Positions 8,955-19,583 of a stretch of 33,791 nucleotides of DNA are shown piece after piece. The DNA is taken from positions 1-33,791 of the forward strand of contig NZ_BAVQ01000038.1 of assembly GCF_000524475.1 (NCBI RefSeq). Direction: 5' to 3'. The stretch's first letter is position 1; each line of letters opens with the position of its first letter. Source of the stretch: Tomitella biformata AHU 1821. Lineage in GTDB: Bacteria; Actinomycetota; Actinomycetes; Mycobacteriales; Mycobacteriaceae. The notes under the pieces were generated by a model, which saw only the letters and a program-made list of their open reading frames with translations, did no database searches and was not told the DNA's origin. The position numbers and the translations under genes were made by a program.

Positions 8955-8983
8955 AGTATCCGTTAATCTGTGCTCTATGTCAC
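8955..8983 (-). promoter_or_regulatory. P450 promoter
   Basis: On the minus strand GTGACA (8983-8978) and GATACT (8960-8955) are separated by exactly 17 bases, a near-ideal sigma-A type promoter. Transcription would start around 8948, inside the palindromic operator, giving a leader of about 45 bases with GAGGAG before the P450 ATG. Confidence 0.6.
8964..8969 (+). promoter_or_regulatory. -10 element of tetR
   Basis: TAATCT fits TAnnnT and ends 7 bases before the tetR ATG. No Shine-Dalgarno lies between, so tetR is probably leaderless. Its -35 region would be at about 8941-8946, inside the operator. Confidence 0.45.
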
Positions 8984-9618
8984 GGGAACCAAGCTCCACA
9001 CGAGAGAAGCTGCTGGCCGCGGGCGCGGAACTTTTCGCCCGCGACGGCATCGACGGGGCGCTGACCAGGGCCATCGTCACCGCGGCCGGCCAGTCCAACG
9101 ACTCCGCGATCAATTACCACTTCGGCTCCCGCCACGGCCTGCTCACCGCGATACTCGACGAGCACATGGCCGCCATCGAGTCCCGCCAACCCGAAGGGCC
9201 GCTGCCCGCGGACATCCCCGGGCTGATCCGCATCATCACAACCCCGGTTTCTCGCGAGCTGGAGTCGCCGGCGGGCCGCAACTTCCTCCGGATCATCGTG
9301 CAGCTGTCTGGACAGTCCGGCGTGACGACCCGGCAGATGCCGAATCCACTGCGCGGAAGCAGCGTCGGTGGCCAACTCGCTGCGCTGGACGACGCGCTGC
9401 GGACAGTCCTGCCGGAGGAGGTGGCGCTCGAACGCCTCGCCATGCTGGTCAGCATGCTGACCGCAGTGCTCGCGGACCGCGGCCGACGTCTCGACGGCGG
9501 CCAGCCCATCCTCCTCGACCACGACCTCTTCGTCGCCAACACCGTCGCGATGCTCACCGCGGCCATGCTCGCGCCCCACGCTGTAGGCCAGCCCGCCAGC
9601 CCACCGGTCGAAAACTAA
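8977..9618 (+). CDS. TetR/AcrR-family transcriptional regulator
   Basis: The 213-residue product has an N-terminal TetR helix-turn-helix domain (about 8-58): TREKLLAAGAELFARDGIDGALTR, then AAGQSNDSAINYHFGSRHGLLTAIL, with the usual YHFGS recognition-helix end. The C-terminal part (about 85-205) is helical and should form the ligand pocket and dimer interface. Such proteins are usually repressors released by a small molecule. The divergent P450 gene and the perfect palindrome between the two suggest that it represses the P450 gene and itself, and that the P450 substrate or a related compound is the inducer. The gene for a secreted protein starts 8 bases after its stop, so it is probably in the same transcript. 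Confidence 0.92.
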   Translation: MSREPSSTREKLLAAGAELFARDGIDGALTRAIVTAAGQSNDSAINYHFGSRHGLLTAILDEHMAAIESRQPEGPLPADIPGLIRIITTPVSRELESPAGRNFLRIIVQLSGQSGVTTRQMPNPLRGSSVGGQLAALDDALRTVLPEEVALERLAMLVSMLTAVLADRGRRLDGGQPILLDHDLFVANTVAMLTAAMLAPHAVGQPASPPVEN

Positions 9619-9626
9619 GGACGCCC

Positions 9627-11126
9627 ATGCGCCGCAACGCCTTCGCCACTCGATCTCTCACGCTGCTGGCCGCCACGGCGCTGGCAATCTCGGGGCACGG
9701 GCTGGCCAACGCCGCCCCGTTCGGCCCCCTGCCGCCGGCCAACCCGTTCCTCGGCCCGGTGGGCACCGCGACGATGCACGGCGACGCGGAGTCCTCCGAC
9801 ACGACGCCCTCCGCCGGGCCCGGCACCGGAGCGGTCGACGCCCGGTATGTGCCGTTGCTGGGCGCCTGCCCCACGATCTTGCAGGGCTCGGACGAGATGC
9901 CGATGGCGTTGTGCACCAATATCATCGGCCGTGAGCCGGTGGTGCATCTGCTCGATCCCGCGACCGGGGCCTCGATCGCGTCGTTGACGCTGACGAAGGG
10001 CAGCCTGCTGGGCGGCGTGTACGCCTATGTGGACGACCAAGACCGGATGGTCATGGTCGACGGCAACACGGACATGCTGCGCATCGGCCACTCCCGGGGC
10101 GGCGACGGGGCCTGGCGGCTGACCATCGACTCCGAGACCCCGCTGGCCGACCCCGTCACCGGGCACTGCGGCGGCGGCGACTGCGACGCCGTCAACTCGC
10201 TGATGCCTGACCGGGACGGCAATGTCTGGCTGGCGAGCGCCCTCGGGGTCGTCGGCGTCGTGGCGCCGGACGGTACCGTCCGAACCAAAATCCTTGCGGG
10301 CGAGCAGATTGCGAACAGCATCTCCACCGCGGCCTTCGGCACCGCAGTGACAACCGACCACGCGACGTACCTGTTCACCGCGGACTCCGCGAGCGCGCCC
10401 ACCGTCGTCTGGCGCGCGGAGTATGACCGCGGCACTGCCCGCAAGCCCGGCCAGCTCAGCTGGGGCTCGGGGGCCAGCCCCACGTTCTTCGGCCCGGAGA
10501 AGGGCAACGAGTACCTGGCGATCACCGACAACGCCGACGCGCAGGAGAGCCTCATCGTCTACCGCTCCGCCACCGGCGAGACCGTCTGCGAGGCACCAAT
10601 CTTCACGCCCGGGTCCAGTGGCACCGAGGACTCCCCCGTCGGCTCCGGCAACTCGGTGTTCCTCACCAGCACCTATGGTTACCCGTATCCCGCCCTGCCC
10701 GAGGGTGCCGGCCCGTCGTCCCCGGCGATGGCCCCGATCGCGGGCGGTATGACCCGCATCGACGTCAATGCCGCGGGCGACAGCTGCGAGACGGTGTGGG
10801 AGAACGACATCCATTCCTCAGCCGTGCCGCGGCTGTCTCTGGCCGACGGCCTGCTGTACACAATCACCCGCGACGCGCTGTTCCCCAACGCCATCGCAGG
10901 TTCGGCCGACCTGCCGATCCAGGAGCCCATGCTCGACATGGCCACCGGCGTCCTCGACAGCTACTCTTACACCGCGATCGATGCGGGTACCGGGGAGGTC
11001 CGGGCGCGCCAGCAGATCGGGGCCAGCGCGGTGGTCGACACCCTCGAGATGGTCGGCATGATCACCCCAGACCGGGTCATGTACCAGGGCACCATCACGG
11101 GGCTCCTGCGCATCGCGCCGCGCTAG
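9627..11126 (+). CDS. Secreted protein, probable beta-propeller-like
   Basis: The 499-residue product has a Sec signal peptide: basic MRRNAFATR, hydrophobic core LTLLAATALAI, and likely cleavage after ANA (residue 29). The mature part lacks membrane segments and repeats a blade-like pattern of the form VHLLDPATGASIASL, VYAYVDDQDRMVMVDG, DRDGNVWLASALGVVGVVAPDG, YSYTAIDAGTGEVRARQ, as in PQQ-type or YVTN-type propellers. Mature-part cysteines (about six, including HCGGGDC) may form disulfides. I cannot name a family or activity. AAGGA lies shortly before the ATG, and the tetR stop is 8 bases away, so it is probably controlled by the same operator. It may bind or process the compound the P450 acts on, but this is inference. 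Confidence 0.78.
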   Translation: MRRNAFATRSLTLLAATALAISGHGLANAAPFGPLPPANPFLGPVGTATMHGDAESSDTTPSAGPGTGAVDARYVPLLGACPTILQGSDEMPMALCTNIIGREPVVHLLDPATGASIASLTLTKGSLLGGVYAYVDDQDRMVMVDGNTDMLRIGHSRGGDGAWRLTIDSETPLADPVTGHCGGGDCDAVNSLMPDRDGNVWLASALGVVGVVAPDGTVRTKILAGEQIANSISTAAFGTAVTTDHATYLFTADSASAPTVVWRAEYDRGTARKPGQLSWGSGASPTFFGPEKGNEYLAITDNADAQESLIVYRSATGETVCEAPIFTPGSSGTEDSPVGSGNSVFLTSTYGYPYPALPEGAGPSSPAMAPIAGGMTRIDVNAAGDSCETVWENDIHSSAVPRLSLADGLLYTITRDALFPNAIAGSADLPIQEPMLDMATGVLDSYSYTAIDAGTGEVRARQQIGASAVVDTLEMVGMITPDRVMYQGTITGLLRIAPR

Positions 11127-11165
11127 GCCTGGGTTTCGCCACCACCCGGTGGCAGAGTGGATCCC

Positions 11166-12589
<1,424 letters not shown>

Positions 12590-12593
<4 letters not shown>

Positions 12594-13594
12594 ACCCCTT
12601 AGCTGTTGGCGGTCCGGTATTGGCCGCGGCAATCCAGCTCGACGCCCGGCTCGCCGACGTCTCTCACAACCTCGCGCAGTGCGAGCGGCTCGCCGACGAA
12701 GCCGGCAGTCGCGGCGCAAGGATCATCGGCCTGCCCGAGTTCTTCAGCACCGGGATCGCTTTCGACCGGCGGCTCCATGATTGCGCGCTACCGCCCGACG
12801 GCGCCGCGACACAGTTGCTGACCCGCCTCGCCCGACGCCACCACGCCCTGGTGGGCGGCTCGTTCCTCTGCCGTGACGCGGACGGCCACGTGCGCAACGC
12901 GTATCTGCTCGCCGGTCCCGACGGCGTCCTCGGCCGGCACGATAAGGATCTGCCGACGATGTGGGAGAACGCCTTCTATATCGGCGGGGCGGATTCCGGG
13001 GTTCTCAGCGCGCCCCCGCTGCGGGTCGGGGCGGCGGTCTGCTGGGAGTTGATGCGCACCGGCACCGCGGAGCGGCTGCGCGGCCGGGTTGATCTGCTGA
13101 TGACTGGCTCAGGGTGGTGGACGGTGCCGGGCTGGCGGCCCCACACGGTGTTCGACGCGATGGAGCGCCGCAACGCCGCCACCGCCCGTGCCGCCGCCGC
13201 TGATTTCGCCCGCTTCGCTGGTGCTCCACTGGTGCACGCCGCGCACTGTGGTCCGATCGAATGCCCCATGCCGTGGCTGCCGCTGCGCTACCGCGGCAGG
13301 TTCGAGGGCGCAACGCTGATCACGGATGGGGCGGGCCGGGTGCTCGCCGAACGCTCCGCCGAGCAGGGGCCGGGGGTGGTGCTCGCGGAGATCCAGCCGG
13401 GCGCGGTGGCCCGGTCGCTACCGCTCCCCCGGCGATTCTGGCTGCACCGCCGGGGCGCCATGCCGACGCTCGCCTGGCTTTACCAGGGCGTGCACGGTCG
13501 CCGCGTTTACGCGCGCGTCAATCCCCGTCCGGCATTAGACTCGGCCCGAGCCTATTTCACCCCGGCCGACGGCGGCCATGAGGAGCAGCCTTGA
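12590..13594 (+). CDS. Carbon-nitrogen hydrolase (nitrilase superfamily)
   Basis: The 334-residue product has the full Glu-Lys-Cys triad of the nitrilase superfamily: E50 in GLPEFF, K119 in [13 protein letters not shown], and C151 in VCWELMRTG. These enzymes hydrolyse amides, nitriles or carbamoyl groups. The residues after the Cys do not match the well-known Nit2, NadE-glutaminase or beta-ureidopropionase types, so the substrate cannot be named. A C-terminal extension of about 60 residues, rich in Arg, follows the core fold (from about 275). No signal peptide. It starts at the GTG of the GTGA overlap with fumC, and its end overlaps the next gene by 17 bases, so coupling is tight. A metabolite-repair role is possible but not shown. 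Confidence 0.85.
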
Positions 13595-15269
13595 CCCACA
13601 TGCAGTCGACCCACCTCAAGTCGACCCCGATGCAGCAGTCTTGACCGGCACCCGCCGCCGGTTCGGTCGCGCTGGGGCGCCGGCTCTCAGCGCGGTCGGG
13701 GTGGCCCTCGCCGCCGCGATATCCCTCTCCGCGTGCACCACAGTGCCCCAGCCGATCCCCGGCCTGGAGACCCCAACCGCCGAGGCACCCGCGCCGGAGC
13801 CGACGAAGCCGTCCCCTGAGCAGGCCTCCGCTGTGCCGATCCCCGACGGGCAGATCGATGCCGCTGTCGCGCAGTTGGACTCGCTCGCGACTGGCCTGCT
13901 GGACTCCTCGCAGGCGCCGGGTCTGTCCGTCGCGGTGGTGCGCGACGGAAAGACGGTCTACGCCAAGGGCTTCGGCGTCGGCGACGTTGCGACCAAGACC
14001 CCGGTGGACGCCGACACCGTGTTTCCGCTCGGGGCGGCGTCGCAGGCGCTCGCCGCCACCGTCGTCGCGCGGCAGCTCGGCGAGCAGGACCTGTCGTGGG
14101 ATACCCCGGTCCGCCAGCTGCTGCCCACGTTCACGTTGGCGGACAGCTATGTCAGCGACCACGTCACCCTCGGCGATCTGTTCGCGCAGCGCTCCGGCCT
14201 CCCCGCGCACACGGGCGAGCTCGCGGCGAGCCTCGGCTTCGACCGCCAGCAGCAGCTCGAGCGGCTGCGCTATCTGCCGCTTACGCCCTTTCGCGCGACC
14301 TCGGTTCCGAGTGCCATTGGTGTCACCGCCGCCGGCGAGGCCGTCGCACAGGCGGCGGGCACCGATTGGGCCTCCCTGTCCCAGCGGCTGCTCTACGAGC
14401 CACTCGGCATGCGCGCCACCAGCTCCCGCGACAGCGACTACCGTGCCCGGGCGGACCGGGCCGTCACGCATGTGGAGCAGGACGGAGCCTTCACCGTCGT
14501 ACCCGACGCGGTCGAGCCGGACGCGCTCTCCCCCGCCGCCGGCGTGAGCTCGAGCGCCGCGGACATGGGCCGCTGGATGGCCATGGTCCTGGACGGCGGA
14601 TCCGCTGCGGGCGCCCAGCTGATCCCGGCCGAGGACCTGTTGCCGGCGTTGTCCCCGCAGTCGGTGCCGGACCCGCCCGCGACGGCCGACGCACGCGCCG
14701 CAAGCCACGGTTTCGGCTTCGACATCTCCACCTCCGCCGCTGGCCGGGTGCAGCTGTCCGCACCAAGCGCTGCTGCCGCGTTCACCCTGATCCCGTCCGC
14801 AGATGTCGGCATCGTGGTGCTGAGCAATGCGTCGGACTCCTGGGTGCCGGCGGCGCTCACCGCGCAGTTTGCCGACCTCGTGCAGACCGGCGCGCAGACC
14901 CAGGACTGGCCGGCGCTGGCTAAGGAGGCCACAGCGGCCGCGGCGGGCGCTGCCACCGGCACGCTGGCGGGTGCCACACCGCCGGCCAAACCCACTCCGA
15001 CCGCCGCGCTGACCAGCTACGACGGCGTCTACAAGAACGACTTCTTCGGCCCTGCCACCGTCACCACCAGCAACGACTCCCTGATCCTGACCCTCGGGCC
15101 GGACGGGGCCACATTCCCGCTCACCCACTGGGACGGCGGCACGTTCACGATGACGCCGCCCGCTGGCGCCGCGCCCCCGGCATCGATCTCACGGGTCGTT
15201 TTCGCCGATGGCGTCATGCAGATCGAGTACCTTGACCAGAACGGCCTCGGCACGTTCTCTAAGAATTGA
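13578..15269 (+). CDS. Lipoprotein with inactive beta-lactamase/esterase fold and DUF3471-like tail
   Basis: The 563-residue product has a long N-region, a twin-arginine-like TRRRFGR (25-31), a hydrophobic segment and the lipobox LSAC with C53, so it is probably a lipoprotein. A Pro/Glu-rich linker (about 54-90) precedes a class C beta-lactamase-type domain (about 95-440). The catalytic positions are lost: where relatives have SxxK, it has GAASQ (152-156), with Ala153 for Ser and Gln156 for Lys. YxN is replaced by PSA (in PSAIGVTAAGEAVA), and the late HxG motif by APS (in LSAPSAAAAFTLIP). Fold features such as RSGLP remain. The C-terminus (YDGVYKNDFFGPATV...) looks like DUF3471. It is therefore likely a pseudoenzyme acting by binding. 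Start is uncertain: TTG at 13641 would give a more usual signal peptide. Confidence 0.85.
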   Translation: MRSSLDPHAVDPPQVDPDAAVLTGTRRRFGRAGAPALSAVGVALAAAISLSACTTVPQPIPGLETPTAEAPAPEPTKPSPEQASAVPIPDGQIDAAVAQLDSLATGLLDSSQAPGLSVAVVRDGKTVYAKGFGVGDVATKTPVDADTVFPLGAASQALAATVVARQLGEQDLSWDTPVRQLLPTFTLADSYVSDHVTLGDLFAQRSGLPAHTGELAASLGFDRQQQLERLRYLPLTPFRATSVPSAIGVTAAGEAVAQAAGTDWASLSQRLLYEPLGMRATSSRDSDYRARADRAVTHVEQDGAFTVVPDAVEPDALSPAAGVSSSAADMGRWMAMVLDGGSAAGAQLIPAEDLLPALSPQSVPDPPATADARAASHGFGFDISTSAAGRVQLSAPSAAAAFTLIPSADVGIVVLSNASDSWVPAALTAQFADLVQTGAQTQDWPALAKEATAAAAGAATGTLAGATPPAKPTPTAALTSYDGVYKNDFFGPATVTTSNDSLILTLGPDGATFPLTHWDGGTFTMTPPAGAAPPASISRVVFADGVMQIEYLDQNGLGTFSKN

Positions 15270-15275
15270 GGTGCT

Positions 15276-16034
15276 ATGACCACCACGGATTTCGATCTCA
15301 TCGCTGACGCGGCCCTCGCGGCCAAGATCGCCACCAGTGCCGGGAAACTGCTCCTCGACCTGCGGCTGGATGCGAGCATCCAGGATCCGGACGAGTTGCG
15401 GGATGAGGGCGATCGACGTGCCCACGAGCACATCATGGCCTTGTTGGACAAGCATTTTCCGGATGACGCAGTGCTATCGGAGGAGGGCGTCGACGAGAAG
15501 AGCCGGCTCCGCGCCGCGCGCACCTGGATCGTCGACCCGCTCGATGGGACCAACGAGTACGGATTTGCTGAGCGCGGCGACTGGGGCGTGCACATCGCGC
15601 TGGTGATCGACCACATTGCGGTGCTCGGCGCCGTCGCGATCCCCTCGCTCGGCATCACCTATGGCAGCGGCACCGTCACGCCCCCGATGTTCGGCGACAC
15701 CGGCCGGTTGAAGATCGCGGTCAGCCGCTCGCGCCGCTCCACCGTGGCCGCGGTGATCGCGGACGGCCTCGGTGCGGAGATCGTGCGCATGGGCTCGGCC
15801 GGCGCGAAGGCGATGGCCGTCGTGCGCGGGGACGTCGACATCTACGCGCACTCCGGCGGGATGTACGAGTGGGACTCGGCGGCGCCAGTCGCCGTTGCCG
15901 CCGCCGCCGGCCTGCATACCTCCCGCATCGACGGATCGCCGCTGCGGTACAACCACGACGATCCGTGGCTCCCGGACCTGCTGATCTGCCGGCGGGATGT
16001 GGCGGCCGAGGTCCTGGCGATCGTCAACCGGTAA
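15276..16034 (+). CDS. cysQ: 3'(2'),5'-bisphosphate nucleotidase (inositol monophosphatase family)
   Basis: CysQ dephosphorylates 3'-phosphoadenosine 5'-phosphate, a by-product of sulfate assimilation and sulfotransfer, to AMP; some homologs also act on inositol phosphates or fructose-1,6-bisphosphate. The 252-residue product has the Mg-binding set of the family: LSEE (67-70), WIVDPLDGTNE (84-94) and the late Asp200 in MYEWDSAAPVAVA. Asn93-Glu94 after DGT and the short length fit the mycobacterial CysQ (Rv2131c) type. GAGGTG lies 3 bases before the ATG. It starts 6 bases after the stop of the lipoprotein gene, so it probably ends the fumC transcript. Substrate choice within the family is inferred. 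Confidence 0.85.
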   Translation: MTTTDFDLIADAALAAKIATSAGKLLLDLRLDASIQDPDELRDEGDRRAHEHIMALLDKHFPDDAVLSEEGVDEKSRLRAARTWIVDPLDGTNEYGFAERGDWGVHIALVIDHIAVLGAVAIPSLGITYGSGTVTPPMFGDTGRLKIAVSRSRRSTVAAVIADGLGAEIVRMGSAGAKAMAVVRGDVDIYAHSGGMYEWDSAAPVAVAAAAGLHTSRIDGSPLRYNHDDPWLPDLLICRRDVAAEVLAIVNR

Positions 16035-16133
16035 CCTGTGTCGGCACCCAATGTGGTGGTGCCCACCAGCTTTCGGCCGCGCCCAAGAGTCCGCCCGGTA
16101 GCGGCGCGGCGGGGCCCCCTGCACACAATTTCG

Positions 16134-16174
16134 CAGATCATGCGACATCCTTGGTTCGCACGTTGCATGATCTG
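16134..16174 (+). promoter_or_regulatory. Inverted repeat in the lysX leader
   Basis: CAGATCATGCGAC (16134-16146) pairs with GTTGCATGATCTG (16162-16174): 13 bp with one G-U pair and a 15-base loop. The innermost-to-RBS gap is only 3 bases before GGGACAGGGAG (16178-16188), the likely lysX ribosome site. No U tract follows, so a simple terminator is unlikely. It is either an RNA hairpin affecting translation or a dimeric repressor site. The rest of 16035-16193 holds only a weak 6-bp hairpin (16043-16063). Confidence 0.5.
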
Positions 16175-16193
16175 GTGGGACAGGGAGTAGGCG

Positions 16194-19100
16194 ATGCCGG
16201 TGAAGCCCGACAAGCACAGCACGACCGAGAAGCACAGCACGTTCGACCGGTGGCGGGGCCAGGTGCCGCACGTTGCCGGGCTTGTCCTGGCCCTGTTCTC
16301 GACAGCCGCGTTCTTGACGAGCATTTTCCCGGCCTTGCGGCACCTGACCCATGGTGCCCGTGGGTTCATGGACCAGTACTACTTCGATATGCCGGACACC
16401 AGCCTCGCCTGGGCCGTGGTGCTCGCGCTGCTCGCCGCCGCCGTCGCCGCGCGCAAGCGCATCGGCTGGTGGCTGCTGGTGATCTACCTGGCGTTGTTCC
16501 TGGTGGCGAATATCAGCGAGCTGGTCGCCGATCCGGACAACGCGAACGCCGCCGTCGCGCTCGCGGTCCATGTGTTCGTGATCGCGCTGCTCATCGTCGC
16601 GAAACGGCAGTTCCCCACCCGCGTGCGGCGCGGTTCTGGGCGTCGGGCCCTCGCGGTGCTTATCGGCGGGCTCGCGCTGGGCACCTTGGCCGGCTGGGGC
16701 CTGGTGGCCCTGTTTCCCGGGACCCTGGAACAGGGCGACCATCTCGCCTGGGCCGCGAACCGGGTGGTGCTGTTCTCGAACGCGGACGACAATAATTTCA
16801 TTGGCCACACCCACGGACCGGTCAACACCGTCCTCGGGCTGTTCGGCGCCCTCGCGGTCATCGCCGCGGCCGTCACCCTGTTCCGCTCCCAGCGCGCGGA
16901 CAACGCGCTCACCGGCGACGACGAGTCCCTGCTACGCGGACTCCTGGCCCGGTACAGCGCCGAGGACTCCCTCGGCTACTTCGCCACCAGGCGGGACAAG
17001 GCCGTGGTCTTCGCCGAGAGCGGGCGGGCTGCGGTCACCTATCGGGTGGAAGTGGGCGTGTGCCTGGCCAGCGGGGACCCGATCGGCGAGCCGGCCGCCT
17101 GGCCCGCCGCGATCGAGGCCTGGCTCGCGCAAGCCGCCGAGTACGGCTGGACCCCGGCAGTCATGGGCGCCAGCTCCAGCGGGGCCACAGCGTACGACAA
17201 GTACGGGCTCACCGCGCTCGAGCTCGGCGACGAGGCCATCCTCCACACCCGCACCTTCAGCCTCGCCGGCCGCGAGATGCGTCCGGTCCGCCAAGCGGTC
17301 ACCCGCATCAAGCGGTCCGGCGCACTGGTCCGTATCCGCCGGCACCGTGACATCGAGCCCGCTGAGATGGCCGAGGTGACCAGGCTTGCCGACGCGTGGC
17401 GCGGCGCGGAGACCGAGCGCGGCTTCTCTATGGCGCTGGGCCGGCTGGGCGATCCCGCCGATGGCGATTGCCTACTGGTGGAGACCCTCATCCCGCCGGA
17501 GCCAGGCGCCGAGCCCGTCGTCGCCGCAATGCTGTCCTTCGTCCCCTGGGGTCGCACCGGAGTCTCACTGGACCTAATGCGCCGAGATCCGAAGTCGCCG
17601 AACGGCGTCGTCGAGTTCATGACCGCCGAGCTGGCCGAGGAGTCAGAACACCTTGGCATCCAACGGATCTCGCTGAACTTTGCCGTCTTCAGGTCTGTCT
17701 TCGAGGAGGGGGCGCGGATCGGCGCGGGCCCCATACTGCGGGCGTGGCGGCGCCTGCTGCTGTTCTTCTCACGATGGTGGCAGCTCGAGTCCCTGTACCG
17801 CTCCAACGTGAAGTACCAACCGCAGTGGGAGCCGCGCTACCTCTGCTTCGCGGACAACCGGCTGCTGCCGCGCATCAGCATCGCCTCCGGCATCGCCGAG
17901 GGCTTCATCTCCGTGCCCCGGCTCAGCCGCCGCGCCTCGGGGCACACCGGTCAACACTCCTCCGTGCCCGCGCTGGTCCAATCCACCGAGCTCCTGCACA
18001 CCGACGGCACCGGGCCAGACCTGCCCGCCGAGCTGGCGGCGTCCCAATCTGTCGAATCCCGACCCGGGCCACGACGCCCCGACCAGGTGCGCGTCCGAAT
18101 CGCGAAGGCGCAGCGGCTCATCCACGACGGCGTCGACCCGTATCCCGTCGCCCAGCAGCCCACCCACACCATCGCCGAGGCGCTGGTGGTCGTCGCCGGC
18201 ACCACGGTCCGCGTGTCCGGCCGGTTGCTGCGGCTCCGCGATCACGGCGGCGTCGTGTTCGCGCTGCTGCGGGACTGGTCTGGGGATATCCAAATCCTCG
18301 CCGATGTCTCCGGCATGGGTGCCGAGGCCCTCACGCAGTTCACATCGAGGGTGGACCTCGGCGACCTCGTCGAGGTCTCCGGCCGCATCGGGGCCAGCAA
18401 CTCCGGCGAGCTCTCGCTGCTGGTCCGCGAGTGGCGGATGAACGCGAAATGCCTGCACCCGCTCCCCGACAAATGGCGCGGGCTCACCGACCCCGAGGCG
18501 CGCGTGCGCAACCGGTACGTGGACCTGGCCATCAACCCGGAGGCCCGCGCCATCGCCACTGCCCGCAGCGCCGTCCTGCACTCGCTGCGCGACTCGCTGC
18601 ACCGGCAGGGCTTCCTCGAGGTGGAGACGCCCATCCTGCAGCAGGTGCACGGCGGCGCCAACGCCCGCCCGTTCACCACCCACATCAACGCCTACGACCT
18701 GGATCTGTACCTGCGAATCGCCCCAGAGCTGTATCTCAAGAGACTCTGCGTCGGCGGCATGGACAAGGTCTTCGAGCTGGGCCGCACGTTCCGCAACGAG
18801 GGCGTGGACTACAGCCACAATCCGGAGTTCACCATCCTCGAGGCCTACGAGGCGCACAGCGACTACCTGCGCATGATGGACACCTGCCGCGCGCTGATCC
18901 AGGGCGCGGCCATCGCCGCCAACGGCAGCTGCGTGATCATGCGGCCTGGCCCCTCTGGGGGCCTTGAGCCCGTGGACATCTCCGGTAAGTGGCCGGTGAT
19001 CACCCTGCACGACGCCGTCGCCCGGGCACTCGGCGAAGACATCGGACCCGAGACCGGGCTCAAGGAGTTGCGCCGCTACGCCGACGCCGCGAAAGTCCCG

Positions 19101-19529
19101 TGGCAGCCCGCGTGGGACGCGGGCGCGGTGGCGCTGGAGCTATACGAGCACCTGGTGGAGGACGCCACCCAGGAGCCCACCTTCTACACCGACTTTCCCA
19201 CCTCGGTCTCGCCGCTGACCCGGCCGCACCGGCTGCGTGCTGGCGTCGCGGAGCGCTGGGATCTGGTGGCCTACGGCGTGGAGCTCGGCACCGCGTACAG
19301 CGAGCTGACCGACCCACTGGATCAGCGCGAGCGGCTCACCGCGCAGTCGCTGCTGGCCGCGGACGGGGACCCGGAGGCCATGGAGCTCGACGAGGATTTC
19401 CTGCGCGCGCTCGAGCACGGCATGCCGCCCACTGGGGGCCTCGGCATGGGAGTGGACCGTGTGGTCATGCTCATCACCGGCATGAGCATCCGTGAGACGC
19501 TGCCATTCCCGCTGGCCAAGCCCCGGTAG
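16194..19529 (+). CDS. lysX: Bifunctional lysylphosphatidylglycerol synthase / lysyl-tRNA synthetase
   Basis: LysX charges tRNA-Lys and transfers lysine to phosphatidylglycerol, reducing negative surface charge and giving resistance to cationic peptides. The 1111-residue product has an N-terminal membrane region with about six segments (first at about 25-45), an MprF-like DUF2156 transferase domain (about 250-560), a low-complexity linker (about 580-640), an OB-fold anticodon-binding domain (about 650-760) and a class II synthetase core. Motif 2 is [16 protein letters not shown] (from R864) and motif 3 GLGMGVDR (1082-1089). Slightly shorter than M. tuberculosis LysX. The start follows a GGGACAGGGAG site. 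A strong hairpin lies directly upstream of that site. A second, housekeeping lysS should exist elsewhere. Confidence 0.96.
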   Translation: MPVKPDKHSTTEKHSTFDRWRGQVPHVAGLVLALFSTAAFLTSIFPALRHLTHGARGFMDQYYFDMPDTSLAWAVVLALLAAAVAARKRIGWWLLVIYLALFLVANISELVADPDNANAAVALAVHVFVIALLIVAKRQFPTRVRRGSGRRALAVLIGGLALGTLAGWGLVALFPGTLEQGDHLAWAANRVVLFSNADDNNFIGHTHGPVNTVLGLFGALAVIAAAVTLFRSQRADNALTGDDESLLRGLLARYSAEDSLGYFATRRDKAVVFAESGRAAVTYRVEVGVCLASGDPIGEPAAWPAAIEAWLAQAAEYGWTPAVMGASSSGATAYDKYGLTALELGDEAILHTRTFSLAGREMRPVRQAVTRIKRSGALVRIRRHRDIEPAEMAEVTRLADAWRGAETERGFSMALGRLGDPADGDCLLVETLIPPEPGAEPVVAAMLSFVPWGRTGVSLDLMRRDPKSPNGVVEFMTAELAEESEHLGIQRISLNFAVFRSVFEEGARIGAGPILRAWRRLLLFFSRWWQLESLYRSNVKYQPQWEPRYLCFADNRLLPRISIASGIAEGFISVPRLSRRASGHTGQHSSVPALVQSTELLHTDGTGPDLPAELAASQSVESRPGPRRPDQVRVRIAKAQRLIHDGVDPYPVAQQPTHTIAEALVVVAGTTVRVSGRLLRLRDHGGVVFALLRDWSGDIQILADVSGMGAEALTQFTSRVDLGDLVEVSGRIGASNSGELSLLVREWRMNAKCLHPLPDKWRGLTDPEARVRNRYVDLAINPEARAIATARSAVLHSLRDSLHRQGFLEVETPILQQVHGGANARPFTTHINAYDLDLYLRIAPELYLKRLCVGGMDKVFELGRTFRNEGVDYSHNPEFTILEAYEAHSDYLRMMDTCRALIQGAAIAANGSCVIMRPGPSGGLEPVDISGKWPVITLHDAVARALGEDIGPETGLKELRRYADAAKVPWQPAWDAGAVALELYEHLVEDATQEPTFYTDFPTSVSPLTRPHRLRAGVAERWDLVAYGVELGTAYSELTDPLDQRERLTAQSLLAADGDPEAMELDEDFLRALEHGMPPTGGLGMGVDRVVMLITGMSIRETLPFPLAKPR

Positions 19530-19583
19530 CGCCCGACTACGGTGGCCGCGACAGAATCGTTGGCTGGGAAAGGGTTTCAGGTA

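Noticed and set aside
8970-9626. Long frame joining tetR and the secreted protein gene as one 718-residue protein
   Set aside because: The first 219 codons read tetR in the wrong frame; the real N-terminus is the signal peptide at 9627.
13557-15128. Minus-strand open frame of 523 codons opposite the lipoprotein gene
   Set aside because: Antisense shadow of a GC-rich gene; composition is Gly/Arg/Ala without any domain.
16043-16063. Terminator of cysQ
   Set aside because: The stem is only 6 bp (GGCACC/GGTGCC) with no U tract; too weak to call.
17769-19010. Minus-strand open frame opposite lysX
   Set aside because: Antisense shadow; no motif or ribosome site.
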